Assembly: GCA_021647745.1 (NCBI GenBank) | Contig: JAKIUB010000009.1 | Span: forward strand, 23,217 to 87,216 | Direction: 5' to 3' | Source: Paracoccaceae bacterium | GTDB lineage: Bacteria > Pseudomonadota > Alphaproteobacteria > Rhodobacterales > Rhodobacteraceae | Length of the DNA stretch: 64,000 bases | Part shown: positions 35,287-43,202 of the stretch, piece after piece | How positions within the stretch are numbered: the stretch's first letter is position 1 | How the letters are laid out: every line of letters begins with the position of its first letter | Notes under the pieces: generated by a model | Told to the model about the DNA's origin: nothing | The model's input: the letters and a program-made list of their open reading frames with translations, nothing else | Database searches by the model: none | Position numbers and translations under genes: made by a program

Positions 35287-36389
35287 TATAAGTTATTCCC
35301 GATGATTTGCGCTTGCCTCACAGCCCCGATGGTTGGCACCAGCTGGGTAATGATCCGGTTCCAGCGTGCGGCCGGATCTGCAACAATGTAGACAACATCA
35401 TCGGCATGCAGCATGAATTTGGTGGCCAGCACAAAAGCCAGCGGTGTGGTTGCGTCCAGCTGGTAGACATCAATGCCTGCTTCGCGATTGCGAAAAACAA
35501 ATATCCCCTTGGCGTCGGCTTCGGCCTCGACAAGCCCGCCCTGCAGGGTGAGTGCTTCTGTCAGGCTGATGCTGCTATCCGGCCCGAGATCAACCATACC
35601 GGGCTGGCTGATCTGCCCCAGTATAAAGGCCTTGCTGGGGTTGGCGACCGGCACATTTATAACATCACCGCCCCGTAAAACCGGGTTGCCGCCCGCGCGG
35701 CCGGTATCCAGAAAAGAGCGCAGGTTGACGTAATTATTAGCCCCGCGCCGGCGGATGGAAACCTGACGGCTATCCGCAACCTCGGTCAAGCCGCCGGAAG
35801 CATTGATTGCCTCGAGCAGGGTGAGCGGAATATTGGTAATTGGCAAGGACGCCGGCGCGACAACAGCGCCGGTAACCACAACCTTTTGTGCATTGTATGC
35901 AGCGATCTTGACCTCGATTTGAGGGTCGGGGATAAACTCTTCCAAGCGCTCGGTCAACTCGCGCTGCACATCGCCAACCAGCCGCCCCGAGACCCGCACA
36001 AGCCCGAGATACGGATAAAAGATATCACCGTTTTCATTTACGGTACTGCCGGATTCGAGCTGGCTGCGAGTCGGGCCGGCGGGCAGGGTCAGCTCGGGGT
36101 GGTCCCAGACCGTGATGCTCAGCACATCGCCAATACCGATATTATATTGCCATTGGCTGCGAGACTGGGTGAGCCGGGTGGTTGATCCGGGAGTGTGCGG
36201 CCGGGCGCTGAAGCTAGAGATATTTTCAGCGGAAATCGGGATAACGCGGACATTTTCCGGCAGGTCAGCGGCTTGTGCTTGAGCGCCTACGGGGAATTCT
36301 GTGCGCGATAACGAGGCGCAGCCTGCCAGTGTCAACAAGGACAGAAGGGAAAAAAGGCGCATTCCCGATTTGACATTTGTAAGAATCAC
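35286..36389 (-). CDS. wza: Wza-like outer-membrane polysaccharide export lipoprotein
   Basis: This 367-residue lipoprotein has the lipobox TLAGC (Cys24 from the GTG start). The Poly_export domain follows (IGIGDVLSITVWDHPELT and FYPYLGLVRVSGR). Two SLBB-type domains come next, near residues 175-240 and 250-335 (KVVVTGAVVAPASLPI and AFILGQISQPGMVDL). It forms the outer-membrane channel. The start could be GTG 36389 or ATG 36362; neither has a strong ribosome site. It is the first gene of the three-gene export operon; no glycosyltransferase, Wzx or Wzy gene is nearby. Confidence 0.9.
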   Translation of the reverse strand: MILTNVKSGMRLFSLLSLLTLAGCASLSRTEFPVGAQAQAADLPENVRVIPISAENISSFSARPHTPGSTTRLTQSRSQWQYNIGIGDVLSITVWDHPELTLPAGPTRSQLESGSTVNENGDIFYPYLGLVRVSGRLVGDVQRELTERLEEFIPDPQIEVKIAAYNAQKVVVTGAVVAPASLPITNIPLTLLEAINASGGLTEVADSRQVSIRRRGANNYVNLRSFLDTGRAGGNPVLRGGDVINVPVANPSKAFILGQISQPGMVDLGPDSSISLTEALTLQGGLVEAEADAKGIFVFRNREAGIDVYQLDATTPLAFVLATKFMLHADDVVYIVADPAARWNRIITQLVPTIGAVRQAQIIGNNL

Positions 36390-36455
36390 GATGAATCCAT
36401 TTGGTTGAGGTCGAGCGATTTTACCACTCGCCTGATGGCTTTTAAAGCCAAATAT

Positions 36456-37169
36456 TTACTCTGCGATGCTGGCGCCCTTGGGCAGCACTGCGCCGAATTG
36501 CCGGGTGCGTTGCCGGAAGTTTTGCAAGGTTTGTGCGAATATTTCAGGGGAAAATTCGGGCCAGGATTCTTCCAGAAACGCGAATTCGGAATAGGCGCTC
36601 TGCCAGGTCATGAAGTTGGAAAGCCGCAATTCTCCGGCTGTGCGGATGATAAGGTCCGGGTCTTTTTGGCCGTTTGTGTCGAGAAAGGCGGAGATGGTAT
36701 CTTCGGAGATACTATCCACATCCAGTCGACCGGCAATAGCTTCGCGGGTGATGGCTTTTGCTGCGCGCACCAGCTCGTCCCGTCCGCCATAATTGATCGC
36801 TATATTGAGGTTGAGGCCGGTATTGTCGTGCGTGAGGGTGGCGAGGTTGTCCATCAGCTTCAAGATGTCGTCGGGCAGGGGGGCCGGATCGCCCAAAAAC
36901 CGCACACGTACGTTTTTGCCGTGCAGCTCCACGAGGTTGTTTGCGAGGTAGCCACGAAAGAGCTTCATCAAGCCAGCGACCTCATGGGCGGCCCGTTTCC
37001 AGTTTTCGGTCGAAAATGCGTAGAGTGTCAGGGTGTCCACCCCGAGATCGGGGCAGGATTTGACGATTTTTTTGACCTGCTGCGCGCCGCGCTTGTGGCC
37101 GATCAAGCGTGCCAGCCCGCGCCGTGTGGCCCAGCGCCCGTTGCCGTCCATGATTATCCCAACGTGCAT
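36456..37169 (-). CDS. uppS: Undecaprenyl diphosphate synthase (cis-isoprenyl transferase)
   Basis: UppS makes the C55 lipid carrier for peptidoglycan and surface polysaccharides. The 237-residue protein begins HVGIIMDGNGRWA with the catalytic Asp8. It also has LYAFSTENWKR, NIAINYGGRDEL and DLIIRTAGELRLSNFMTWQS; the usual TSGE is TAGE here. The ATG at 37169 gives the expected length; the open frame continues about 50 codons upstream without homology. In most bacteria cdsA and dxr follow uppS; here wza-wzb-wzc lie downstream instead. Confidence 0.93.
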   Translation of the reverse strand: MHVGIIMDGNGRWATRRGLARLIGHKRGAQQVKKIVKSCPDLGVDTLTLYAFSTENWKRAAHEVAGLMKLFRGYLANNLVELHGKNVRVRFLGDPAPLPDDILKLMDNLATLTHDNTGLNLNIAINYGGRDELVRAAKAITREAIAGRLDVDSISEDTISAFLDTNGQKDPDLIIRTAGELRLSNFMTWQSAYSEFAFLEESWPEFSPEIFAQTLQNFRQRTRQFGAVLPKGASIAE

Positions 37170-37273
37170 AATTCCATCCCTGCCACTCGGCGCCAATGTT
37201 GGCACGTATATCCTACTAATGTATAACAAGTATTGATAGAACGACAACCGTTTAAATCTTGCAGAGAGAGAAT

Positions 37274-37293
37274 GGCGGCGTGATGCTGCCGCC
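37274..37293. other. GC-rich inverted repeat between yggT and uppS
   Basis: GGCGGC and GCCGCC are separated by 8 bases and form a perfect 6-bp stem. On the plus strand it is followed by TCAGGGTGTTTTTGTTTTT, but no plus-strand gene ends here. On the minus strand it lies between the yggT stop and the uppS start, without a T run. Its role is unclear; it may be a weak terminator or chance. Confidence 0.3.
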
Positions 37294-37369
37294 TCAGGGT
37301 GTTTTTGTTTTTGCCCCTTCAAGCCGGTTTCGGAGGCCGTAGCTTTGGTTCCTGCCTACCATGCCAAAA

Positions 37370-37657
37370 TCACCCAAAGGCGGCGATATTATTATAGAGT
37401 ATGGTGCGGATAGCAAACAGGCCAAAGATTACGATCAACGGAGCCAGATCCAGCCCGCCCATATTGGGCAGTATTTTGCGGATAGGGCCATAAATCGGCT
37501 CTAGCAGGCGATTCAGGCCATTCCATATCTGGGCCACGAGTGGCTGGCGCAGATTCAACACCTGAAAGCCGACAAGCCAGCTCATGATAATATGGGCGAT
37601 AATAATGAACCAGAAGATATCCAGCGCAAAGCTAAGGATCTGGAAAAGAGAGGTCAT
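37370..37657 (-). CDS. YggT family membrane protein
   Basis: This 95-residue protein has two hydrophobic helices (about residues 5-25 and 65-90) flanking a loop with NLRQPLVAQIWNGLNRLLEPIYGPIRKILPNMGGLDLAPL. This is the YggT pattern, including the LLEPIYGPIRKILP motif. Homologues are implicated in osmotic tolerance and membrane organisation, but the mechanism is unknown. I chose ATG 37657 (MTSLFQILSFALD); the longer frame adds 11 unlikely residues. Confidence 0.88.
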   Translation of the reverse strand: MTSLFQILSFALDIFWFIIIAHIIMSWLVGFQVLNLRQPLVAQIWNGLNRLLEPIYGPIRKILPNMGGLDLAPLIVIFGLFAIRTILYNNIAAFG

Positions 37658-37781
37658 GGGATAGCTCCGGTATTGCGTATGCCGCCACATCTAGTATGTG
37701 TGAGGCGCGCCTGCAAGGGGCACCCGCGAGATCGCGGGTCAGCCATGCTGCCGGCTTGAGGCCGACAAGTCAGGAAAACCC

Positions 37782-38312
37782 ATGTATCCCTTTATTCGTA
37801 TGGTCTACCACTCGTTCAAATACCGCAAAGCGCCAGCGCTGCCGGTCGAGGGTGTGCATGTATCCCGCCATATTTGCTGGCCGGTTGATCTCGACCTGTG
37901 GCGCGAGCTGAATAATGGCCGCACGCTCACCCTTTATGATCTGGGGCGTATCCAGCTGGCGCGCCGCATCGGGCTGGTCAGTGCCTTGCGGGCCAATGGC
38001 TGGGGTATGACAATGGCCGGCGTGACCGCGCGCTATCGCCGGCGTGTGGTGATGTTTGATCATTTCGAGATGCGCTCAAAGGCGATCGGGCATGATGGCC
38101 GTTTTTTCTATTTGCAACAAAGCATGTGGAAAGGCGATGACGCGCTTTCTTCCGTTGTCTACCGGGTTGCCGTGGTCGGCAAAAACGGTATCGTGCCAAC
38201 GCAAGATGTGGTGTCCGCGATGGGTGTGGCGGGCTGGAATCCGGATATGCCGCTCTGGGTCATGGACTGGATCAAGGCAGAGAACGGGCGGATATGGCCC
38301 CCCGATACCTGA
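37782..38312 (+). CDS. Acyl-CoA thioesterase-like hotdog-fold protein
   Basis: This 176-residue protein has a single hotdog domain. WPVDLDLWRELNNGRTLTLYDLGRIQLARRIG matches the 4-hydroxybenzoyl-CoA thioesterase-like/THEM6-type family, with Asp (PVDLD) in the usual catalytic neighbourhood and a long helix after it. No signal peptide is present. AGGA precedes the ATG. It likely hydrolyses acyl-CoA, but the substrate is unknown. It stands alone, divergent from yggT. Confidence 0.78.
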   Translation: MYPFIRMVYHSFKYRKAPALPVEGVHVSRHICWPVDLDLWRELNNGRTLTLYDLGRIQLARRIGLVSALRANGWGMTMAGVTARYRRRVVMFDHFEMRSKAIGHDGRFFYLQQSMWKGDDALSSVVYRVAVVGKNGIVPTQDVVSAMGVAGWNPDMPLWVMDWIKAENGRIWPPDT

Positions 38313-38434
38313 GTTGACAGCAAAACGGGACCGGAAATTGGCCATACGCAGTAAAAAACTGGCCATTCGGGCATTCACCGCTTGATCGCGCTCCGGTTTC
38401 ACCTTCATATAGCGACAGCTGAGGGAGATAAATC

Positions 38435-39769
38435 ATGGCCGCACAAGCATCAAAAAAGGGTATCTGGAGCTGGATGCTGTTTGACTGGGCGGGGCAGCCT
38501 TTTCATACGCTGGTCATCACCTTTATTTTTGCGCCGTATTTCGTCTCCACTCTGTTTTCGGATCAGGCGACCGGACAATCAACTTGGGCGTTTCTGATCG
38601 GGTTTGCCGGTATTCTTGTTGCGATTAGCGCGCCATTTCTGGGCGCGGCGGCGGATAGGTCCGGCCTGCGAAAGCCATGGGTGTTGGGCTTTGGCGCGCT
38701 GTTTGTTGCGGGCAGTGTTGGCCTTTGGTGGGCAGTGCCGGGCAGCGAAAGCCTGATCTGGGTCTATGTTGCCTTCATCGCGGCATTTATCGGCGCCGAA
38801 TTCATGATCATTTTTACCAATTCTATGCTGCCGGATCTGGTGGCACGAAAGGATATCGGGCGGCTTTCAGGCTCTGGCTGGGCGCTTGGCTATGCGGGCG
38901 GGGTGCTGATCCTGCTGGTTTATCTGGCATTTATCTCCACCGCGCCCGGCTCGGATACAACCCTGATCGGCATTAGCCCCATTCTCGGGCTTGATCCGGC
39001 GCTCGGGGAGCCGGCGAGGGCGTCAGGGCCGATCTCGGCGCTGTGGTTTGTGGTTTTTGCCATTCCGTTTTTTCTATTTACACCGGATAGCCGCTCGACA
39101 GCGGCCCGGCCGGTCAAAAAAACCGGTGGGCTGCGTGAAACCATTGCCAAAATCAGGCAGTATCCGCAGCTCTGGATGTTTTTCCTTTCTTCCATGCTTT
39201 ACCGCGACGGGCTGGTGGTGCTGTATTCTTTCGGGGCGATCTATTCTGCCGGTGTGCTTGGCTGGGGGTCTTTCGAGCTGGGGATTTTTGGTATTGCTGC
39301 TGCGATAGCCGGAGCGCTGGGTGCGTGGGGTGGCGGCTGGGTGGATGGCCGCCGCGGCCCGATGCCGGTGGTGCAGTTTTCGATTACCATGCTGCTTTTG
39401 GTCAGCATTGCGGTGCTTATGATTACCCGTGAGTCCGTTTTGTTTTTTCCGGTCGGGCCGGATTCTGCTGCGCCCGATATTGCCTTCTTTATCTGCGGGG
39501 CGGTGATCGGGGCTGCGGGCGGAGCGATGCAGGCCTCTTCGCGCACGCTGGTTGTCTTGTTTGTCGACGGGAAAATACCGATGACAGAGGCCTTTGGCAT
39601 TTATGCCATGGCCGGTAAGGCCACCGCCTTTATCGGGCCAATTCTGGTCGGAGTAGTTACCTTTCTTACCTCCAGCCAGCGGGCGGGGATATCTCCCGTC
39701 GTGGCGCTGTTTTTGTTTGGCATTTTGCTGCTATGGGCAGCAAAAAAACGGGCTGCCCAAGACACATGA
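38435..39769 (+). CDS. MFS transporter, UMF1/Atg22-like
   Basis: This 444-residue membrane protein has about twelve hydrophobic helices. It starts GIWSWMLFDWAGQPFHTLVITFIFAPYF, the family's WxLYDWANSxFxT motif in a variant form (DWAGQPFHT). The loop FLGAAADRSGLRKPW matches the MFS signature. It most resembles the UMF1 family of presumed small-molecule effluxers. GAGGGAG lies upstream. mepA starts inside its stop codon (ATGA), so the two are coupled. The substrate is unknown. Confidence 0.87.
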   Translation: MAAQASKKGIWSWMLFDWAGQPFHTLVITFIFAPYFVSTLFSDQATGQSTWAFLIGFAGILVAISAPFLGAAADRSGLRKPWVLGFGALFVAGSVGLWWAVPGSESLIWVYVAFIAAFIGAEFMIIFTNSMLPDLVARKDIGRLSGSGWALGYAGGVLILLVYLAFISTAPGSDTTLIGISPILGLDPALGEPARASGPISALWFVVFAIPFFLFTPDSRSTAARPVKKTGGLRETIAKIRQYPQLWMFFLSSMLYRDGLVVLYSFGAIYSAGVLGWGSFELGIFGIAAAIAGALGAWGGGWVDGRRGPMPVVQFSITMLLLVSIAVLMITRESVLFFPVGPDSAAPDIAFFICGAVIGAAGGAMQASSRTLVVLFVDGKIPMTEAFGIYAMAGKATAFIGPILVGVVTFLTSSQRAGISPVVALFLFGILLLWAAKKRAAQDT

Positions 39770-40632
39770 TACGTATTTTCACCTTTGGTGTCGGGTTGTT
39801 GCTTATGGCGGGCGGTGTTGCCGCAGAACCGCCGGCAAAGGTGTTGTTTGGAGCCGAGCAGCGCCCGTCGGAGCAGCGCCCAGCCCCGCTTGGCTCTTAT
39901 GCGCGCGGTTGTCTGGCCGGGGCGGAGCCGCTCGTTGAAACCGGCCCACGCTGGCAGGCCATGCGCCTTTCCAGAAACCGTAATTGGGCGCATCCAAACG
40001 CCATCCGCTTTGTCGAGCGGCTCTCGCAGGCGGCGGTCGATATTGGCTGGAACGGAATCTATGTCGGCGATATGAGCCAGCCGCGAGGAGGGCCGATGCT
40101 GACGGGGCACAGAAGCCACCAGATCGGCCTTGATATGGATATCTGGCTGCTACCTCCTGCGCGGCTGGATCTGAGCGCGCGGCAGCGGGAGAATATCAGC
40201 TCGCTCAATGTGCGCTCGAATGACCATAAATCAGTGAACGCCAACTGGCTGCCTTCGCATATGGCCCTGCTGCGGGCGGCGGCCAAAGATCCGGCTGTTG
40301 CGCGGATATTCGTTGCCGGTGCGATCAAGATGAAGCTCTGCGCTGATGCAACAGGAGACCGGCGCTGGCTGCGCAAAATCCGCCCTTGGTGGGGGCATAA
40401 TACGCATTTCCATGTGCGGCTCAATTGCCCGCGCGGTGCCAATGGCTGCGTGGAGCAAGACCCGATACCACGCGGTGACGGGTGTGCGGCAGCGGAATGG
40501 TGGGTGACCGATGCACTTGCCCCGCCGGCCCCCGCCCCGCCGCCCCCCAACGCCCCCGCCCACGTTCCAAAACCGGAGCTAACCATGGCCAGCTTGCCGA
40601 CACAATGCGCCGGGGTGCTGGCTGCCCGATGA
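39766..40632 (+). CDS. mepA: Penicillin-insensitive murein DD-endopeptidase
   Basis: MepA is a periplasmic LAS-type zinc peptidase that cleaves D-Ala-mDAP cross-links in peptidoglycan. The 288-residue protein has a signal peptide (MIRIFTFGVGLLLMAGGVAA) and the metal motifs GHRSHQIGLDMDIW and WWGHNTHFHVRLNCP. Cysteines typical of the family are present (ARGCLAGAEPL, CPRGANGC, GDGCAAAEWW). A proline-rich stretch (APPAPAPPPPNAP) lies near the C terminus. The ATG at 39766 overlaps the MFS stop and the next gene overlaps its own stop. Confidence 0.94.
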   Translation: MIRIFTFGVGLLLMAGGVAAEPPAKVLFGAEQRPSEQRPAPLGSYARGCLAGAEPLVETGPRWQAMRLSRNRNWAHPNAIRFVERLSQAAVDIGWNGIYVGDMSQPRGGPMLTGHRSHQIGLDMDIWLLPPARLDLSARQRENISSLNVRSNDHKSVNANWLPSHMALLRAAAKDPAVARIFVAGAIKMKLCADATGDRRWLRKIRPWWGHNTHFHVRLNCPRGANGCVEQDPIPRGDGCAAAEWWVTDALAPPAPAPPPPNAPAHVPKPELTMASLPTQCAGVLAAR

Positions 40633-41510
40633 TGCGATTTTTCCTGACCCTTCTTCTTGGCTCGCTTTGGCTAACACCTGTGTTGGCGCAACCGGTGTTG
40701 CGCCATGAAAGCACCCTGCCGCTGCAAATGGATGACCCACGCTTTGGCGGATTTTCCTCGCTCGAGGTTTCGGCGGACGGCCTGTCTTTTATTTCCACAT
40801 CGGATAGGGGTAGCTTGCTGCGCGGAGATATTATCCGTGAGGGGGAGCAGATGCTCGGGGTGGAAAACCTCGCCCTGACCCCGATCCTTGATACCAAAGG
40901 ACGCCCGCTGATGAATTGGAGCGCCGACGCCGAAGGATTGGCGATCAGCGATTCCGGTGCAATCTATATGTCTTTCGAAGGCAACCACCGGGTCATGCGG
41001 CAATCCGCACCGGGTGCTTTGCCGGAATTCGCCCCAAAGCACCCCGACTTCAGCGGGCTGATCAATAATTCGGCGCTGGAAGCGCTGGCAATAGACGATG
41101 CGGGCGTGGTCTATGCCATCCCCGAGCGTTCGGGAGCTTATGACAGGCCTTTTCCTGTATATCGGCTGCTCGGGGCGATATGGAACCGGGATTGGGAGAT
41201 CGCGCGCACCGGTGATTATCTGGTAACGGGGGCCGATATATTCGAGGGGCAGCTTTATGTGCTGGAGCGGGATTTGGCTGGCTTATTCGGGTTTTCCAGC
41301 CGCATCCGCCGGTTTGATATCGGGGGTGAGGGGCTTCAAAACGAGCAAGAACTGCTGGTGACCGCTGCCGGTCGATTTGACAACCTTGAAGGGATATCGG
41401 TGTGGCGCGGGCCTTCGGGAGCGTTGCGGGTGATGATGATCTCGGATGATAATTTCCGCTTTTTTCAGAAAAACCAACTGGTGGAATTTGTGCTGGAAGC
41501 GCCGCAATAA
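40629..41510 (+). CDS. Exported esterase-like phytase-family protein
   Basis: This 293-residue protein has a signal peptide (MMRFFLTLLLGSLWLTPVLAQ) and the domain labelled esterase-like activity of phytase, with FGGFSSLEVSADGLSFIST, SADAEGLAISDSGAIYMSFEG and FDNLEGISVW. It is a beta-propeller-type repeat with recurrent glutamate and aspartate. It probably acts on phosphate or ester bonds outside the cytoplasm; the substrate is unknown. The double ATG at 40629/40632 overlaps the mepA stop. A hairpin follows the gene. Confidence 0.85.
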   Translation: MMRFFLTLLLGSLWLTPVLAQPVLRHESTLPLQMDDPRFGGFSSLEVSADGLSFISTSDRGSLLRGDIIREGEQMLGVENLALTPILDTKGRPLMNWSADAEGLAISDSGAIYMSFEGNHRVMRQSAPGALPEFAPKHPDFSGLINNSALEALAIDDAGVVYAIPERSGAYDRPFPVYRLLGAIWNRDWEIARTGDYLVTGADIFEGQLYVLERDLAGLFGFSSRIRRFDIGGEGLQNEQELLVTAAGRFDNLEGISVWRGPSGALRVMMISDDNFRFFQKNQLVEFVLEAPQ

Positions 41511-41585
41511 CTCTAACGGTGGTCTCTTCTTGCGGTATTTTCATCCTGCCGGTGTTTGCTCCATGAGCGTCTTGCACCAGTGGAA

Positions 41586-41620
41586 TGGATGCCTGAACCA
41601 AAAGCCGGCATCCACCTTTT
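41586..41620 (+). terminator. Hairpin terminator after the phytase-family gene
   Basis: TGGATGCC and GGCATCCA form a perfect 8-bp stem across a 13-base loop, followed by CCTTTT. It lies about 75 bp past the plus-strand stop at 41510 and just beyond the end of soxR on the other strand. The T run is short. Confidence 0.55.
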
Positions 41621-41631
41621 CAGCTTCGGGG

Positions 41632-41979
41632 TTAGTGCCCGGAGGAATCAGTAGTGCAAAACATCTGGTGCAGAAGCTCGATCATCCGGGTGGCGCGCTG
41701 GTCTCCGAGCGAGTAGTAGATCACCTTGCCATCACGGCGGGAGTTAACCAGCCCCTCGAGGCGAAGGCGGGCCAGTTGCTGGCTGACCGCCGCCTGACGG
41801 GATGAAAGCAGGTTTTCCAGTTCGGAAACCGATTTTTCGCCAGAGACCAGATGGCAGAGAATCATCAGCCGCCCCTCATGGGCAAGGGCTTTCATGAAAT
41901 TTGTGGCCGAGCTGGCGCTCTGGATTACATCTGCAATCGAGTCCTTGGTCATGTCGTCGATAGTTGCCGGTAAAGTCAT
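41632..41979 (-). CDS. soxR: SoxR/SqrR-type ArsR-family repressor of sulfur oxidation
   Basis: This 115-residue winged-helix repressor has the DNA-recognition helix in SSRQAAVSQQLARLRLEGLV and the wing in RRDGKVIYYSLGD. It has exactly two cysteines, Cys42 (MILCHLV) and Cys108 (HQMFCTT). In SqrR, BigR and SoxR relatives this cysteine pair senses sulfane sulfur by forming a polysulfide bridge that releases DNA. AAGGAA precedes the ATG, which overlaps the soxS stop. The position beside a sox cluster makes soxR the best name. Confidence 0.92.
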   Translation of the reverse strand: MTLPATIDDMTKDSIADVIQSASSATNFMKALAHEGRLMILCHLVSGEKSVSELENLLSSRQAAVSQQLARLRLEGLVNSRRDGKVIYYSLGDQRATRMIELLHQMFCTTDSSGH

Positions 41980-42365
41980 AAGTTTCCTTCCGTATCCTGT
42001 TCCGGCAACTTGCTTAACATACGGCCGAGCAAACCCCAAAAGAAATCTTGCCCCGGATAGCCAGCAAGGCGGTCTATTTCCTGCCCGTCATTTATCAGCA
42101 CAAAGGTTGGGCTGTAGACCGGATCGGCCACAAGGTTGATCCCTTCGGGGATCGGCTCGAAAATATCCATCCGCACGAGGGGCGCGCGCTTGCCTTCGTC
42201 GGTTTTGGGGTAGATCGGGCCGATTTCGGCGCGCCATTGCTCGCAGTAAGGGCAGCCCTCTTCCTCGAACATAATAAGTAGTGTCTGCGCGCGGGACACA
42301 CCAAAAAGAGCTATGGACAGTATTGCGGCCAGAGTGGCCTGTTTTACCAAAGAATAGAGGCTCAT
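41976..42365 (-). CDS. soxS: Periplasmic thioredoxin-like SoxS
   Basis: This 129-residue protein has a signal peptide (VKQATLAAILSIALFGVSRAQ) and a thioredoxin motif EEEGCPYC (Cys38, Cys41). In Paracoccus, SoxS keeps SoxY reduced and active. The cis-proline region YSPTFVLINDG is present. It is the first gene of the minus-strand soxS-soxR operon, overlapping soxR by 4 bp and divergent from soxV across 78 bp with dyad-symmetric sites. Confidence 0.9.
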   Translation of the reverse strand: MSLYSLVKQATLAAILSIALFGVSRAQTLLIMFEEEGCPYCEQWRAEIGPIYPKTDEGKRAPLVRMDIFEPIPEGINLVADPVYSPTFVLINDGQEIDRLAGYPGQDFFWGLLGRMLSKLPEQDTEGNL

Positions 42366-42381
42366 ATTTTTCGGACCTTTA

Positions 42382-42417
42382 CATATTAATATATGGCAAT
42401 ATGATTCTCATAGAATC
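42382..42417. promoter_or_regulatory. Two dyads in the soxS-soxV divergent promoter region (candidate SoxR operators)
   Basis: CATATTAATATATG (arms CATAT/ATATG) at 42382-42395 and GATTCTCATAGAATC (perfect 6-3-6 dyad) at 42403-42417 lie in a 78-bp AT-rich gap between divergent sox transcripts. ArsR-type repressors bind such dyads. That SoxR binds here is inferred from position. Confidence 0.5.
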
Positions 42418-42443
42418 GGTTTGTTTGCAAGGCAGGGTTTTTT

Positions 42444-43187
42444 ATGGATTTTGACCCCAGTTATTTGACAGCCATTACGGCGGGGCTGCTTTCGTTTCTG
42501 TCTCCCTGCATTTTGCCGATTGTTCCGTTTTACCTCAGCTACATGGCCGGTCTTTCCATGCAGGAGCTGACCGAGGACGGCATGATCGCCAAGGGCGCGC
42601 GGCGCAGGCTCATTCTTTCGTCGGTGCTTTTTGCGGCGGGGGTGATCACGATATTTGTGCTTTTGGGTATGGGAGCGACAATGCTTGGCCGCGGCCTTGG
42701 GCAATATAAAACCGAGTTGAGCTATGTGGCGGCGCTGATTCTCGGCACTTTCGGTTTGCATTTCCTTGGCTTGATCCGTCTGCCGTTTCTTTATCGCGAG
42801 GCGAAAATAGATTCGTCCTCCATCAAGCCCGCAAGCTATGTCGGCTCGTATCTGATCGGCCTTGCTTTCGGTTTTGGCTGGACCCCGTGTGTCGGGCCGG
42901 CATTGTCGCTGATCCTGTTTATTGCTGCCGATCAGGAGACCATCATGCAAGGGGCGTCCCTGTTATTCGTTTACGGCGCGGCAATGACATTTCCGTTTAT
43001 TGTTGTGGCGTTTTTTTCCGGCCCGTTTCTCGGCTTTGTCAAGCGCCACCGCAAAGCCATGGGCTATGTCGAAAAGCTGATGGGGGCCTTCTTGATCCTG
43101 TTTGCGCTTTTGATCGTAACCGGGCAGGTCTCCGCGATTGCGCAATGGCTTATAGATACCTTCCCTGTTTTTTCAACCATCGGCTAA
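42444..43187 (+). CDS. soxV: CcdA-type membrane thiol electron transporter SoxV
   Basis: SoxV carries reducing equivalents from cytoplasmic thioredoxin to periplasmic SoxW. The 247-residue protein has six membrane helices. The paired cysteines are in FLSPCILPIVPFYLSYMAG (helix 1) and GWTPCVGPALSLIL (helix 4), the defining CcdA pattern. It is divergent from soxS and 15 bp before soxW. Its length matches CcdA (about 245). Confidence 0.93.
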   Translation: MDFDPSYLTAITAGLLSFLSPCILPIVPFYLSYMAGLSMQELTEDGMIAKGARRRLILSSVLFAAGVITIFVLLGMGATMLGRGLGQYKTELSYVAALILGTFGLHFLGLIRLPFLYREAKIDSSSIKPASYVGSYLIGLAFGFGWTPCVGPALSLILFIAADQETIMQGASLLFVYGAAMTFPFIVVAFFSGPFLGFVKRHRKAMGYVEKLMGAFLILFALLIVTGQVSAIAQWLIDTFPVFSTIG

Positions 43188-43202
43188 CCTGAGGTGACAA
43201 CC

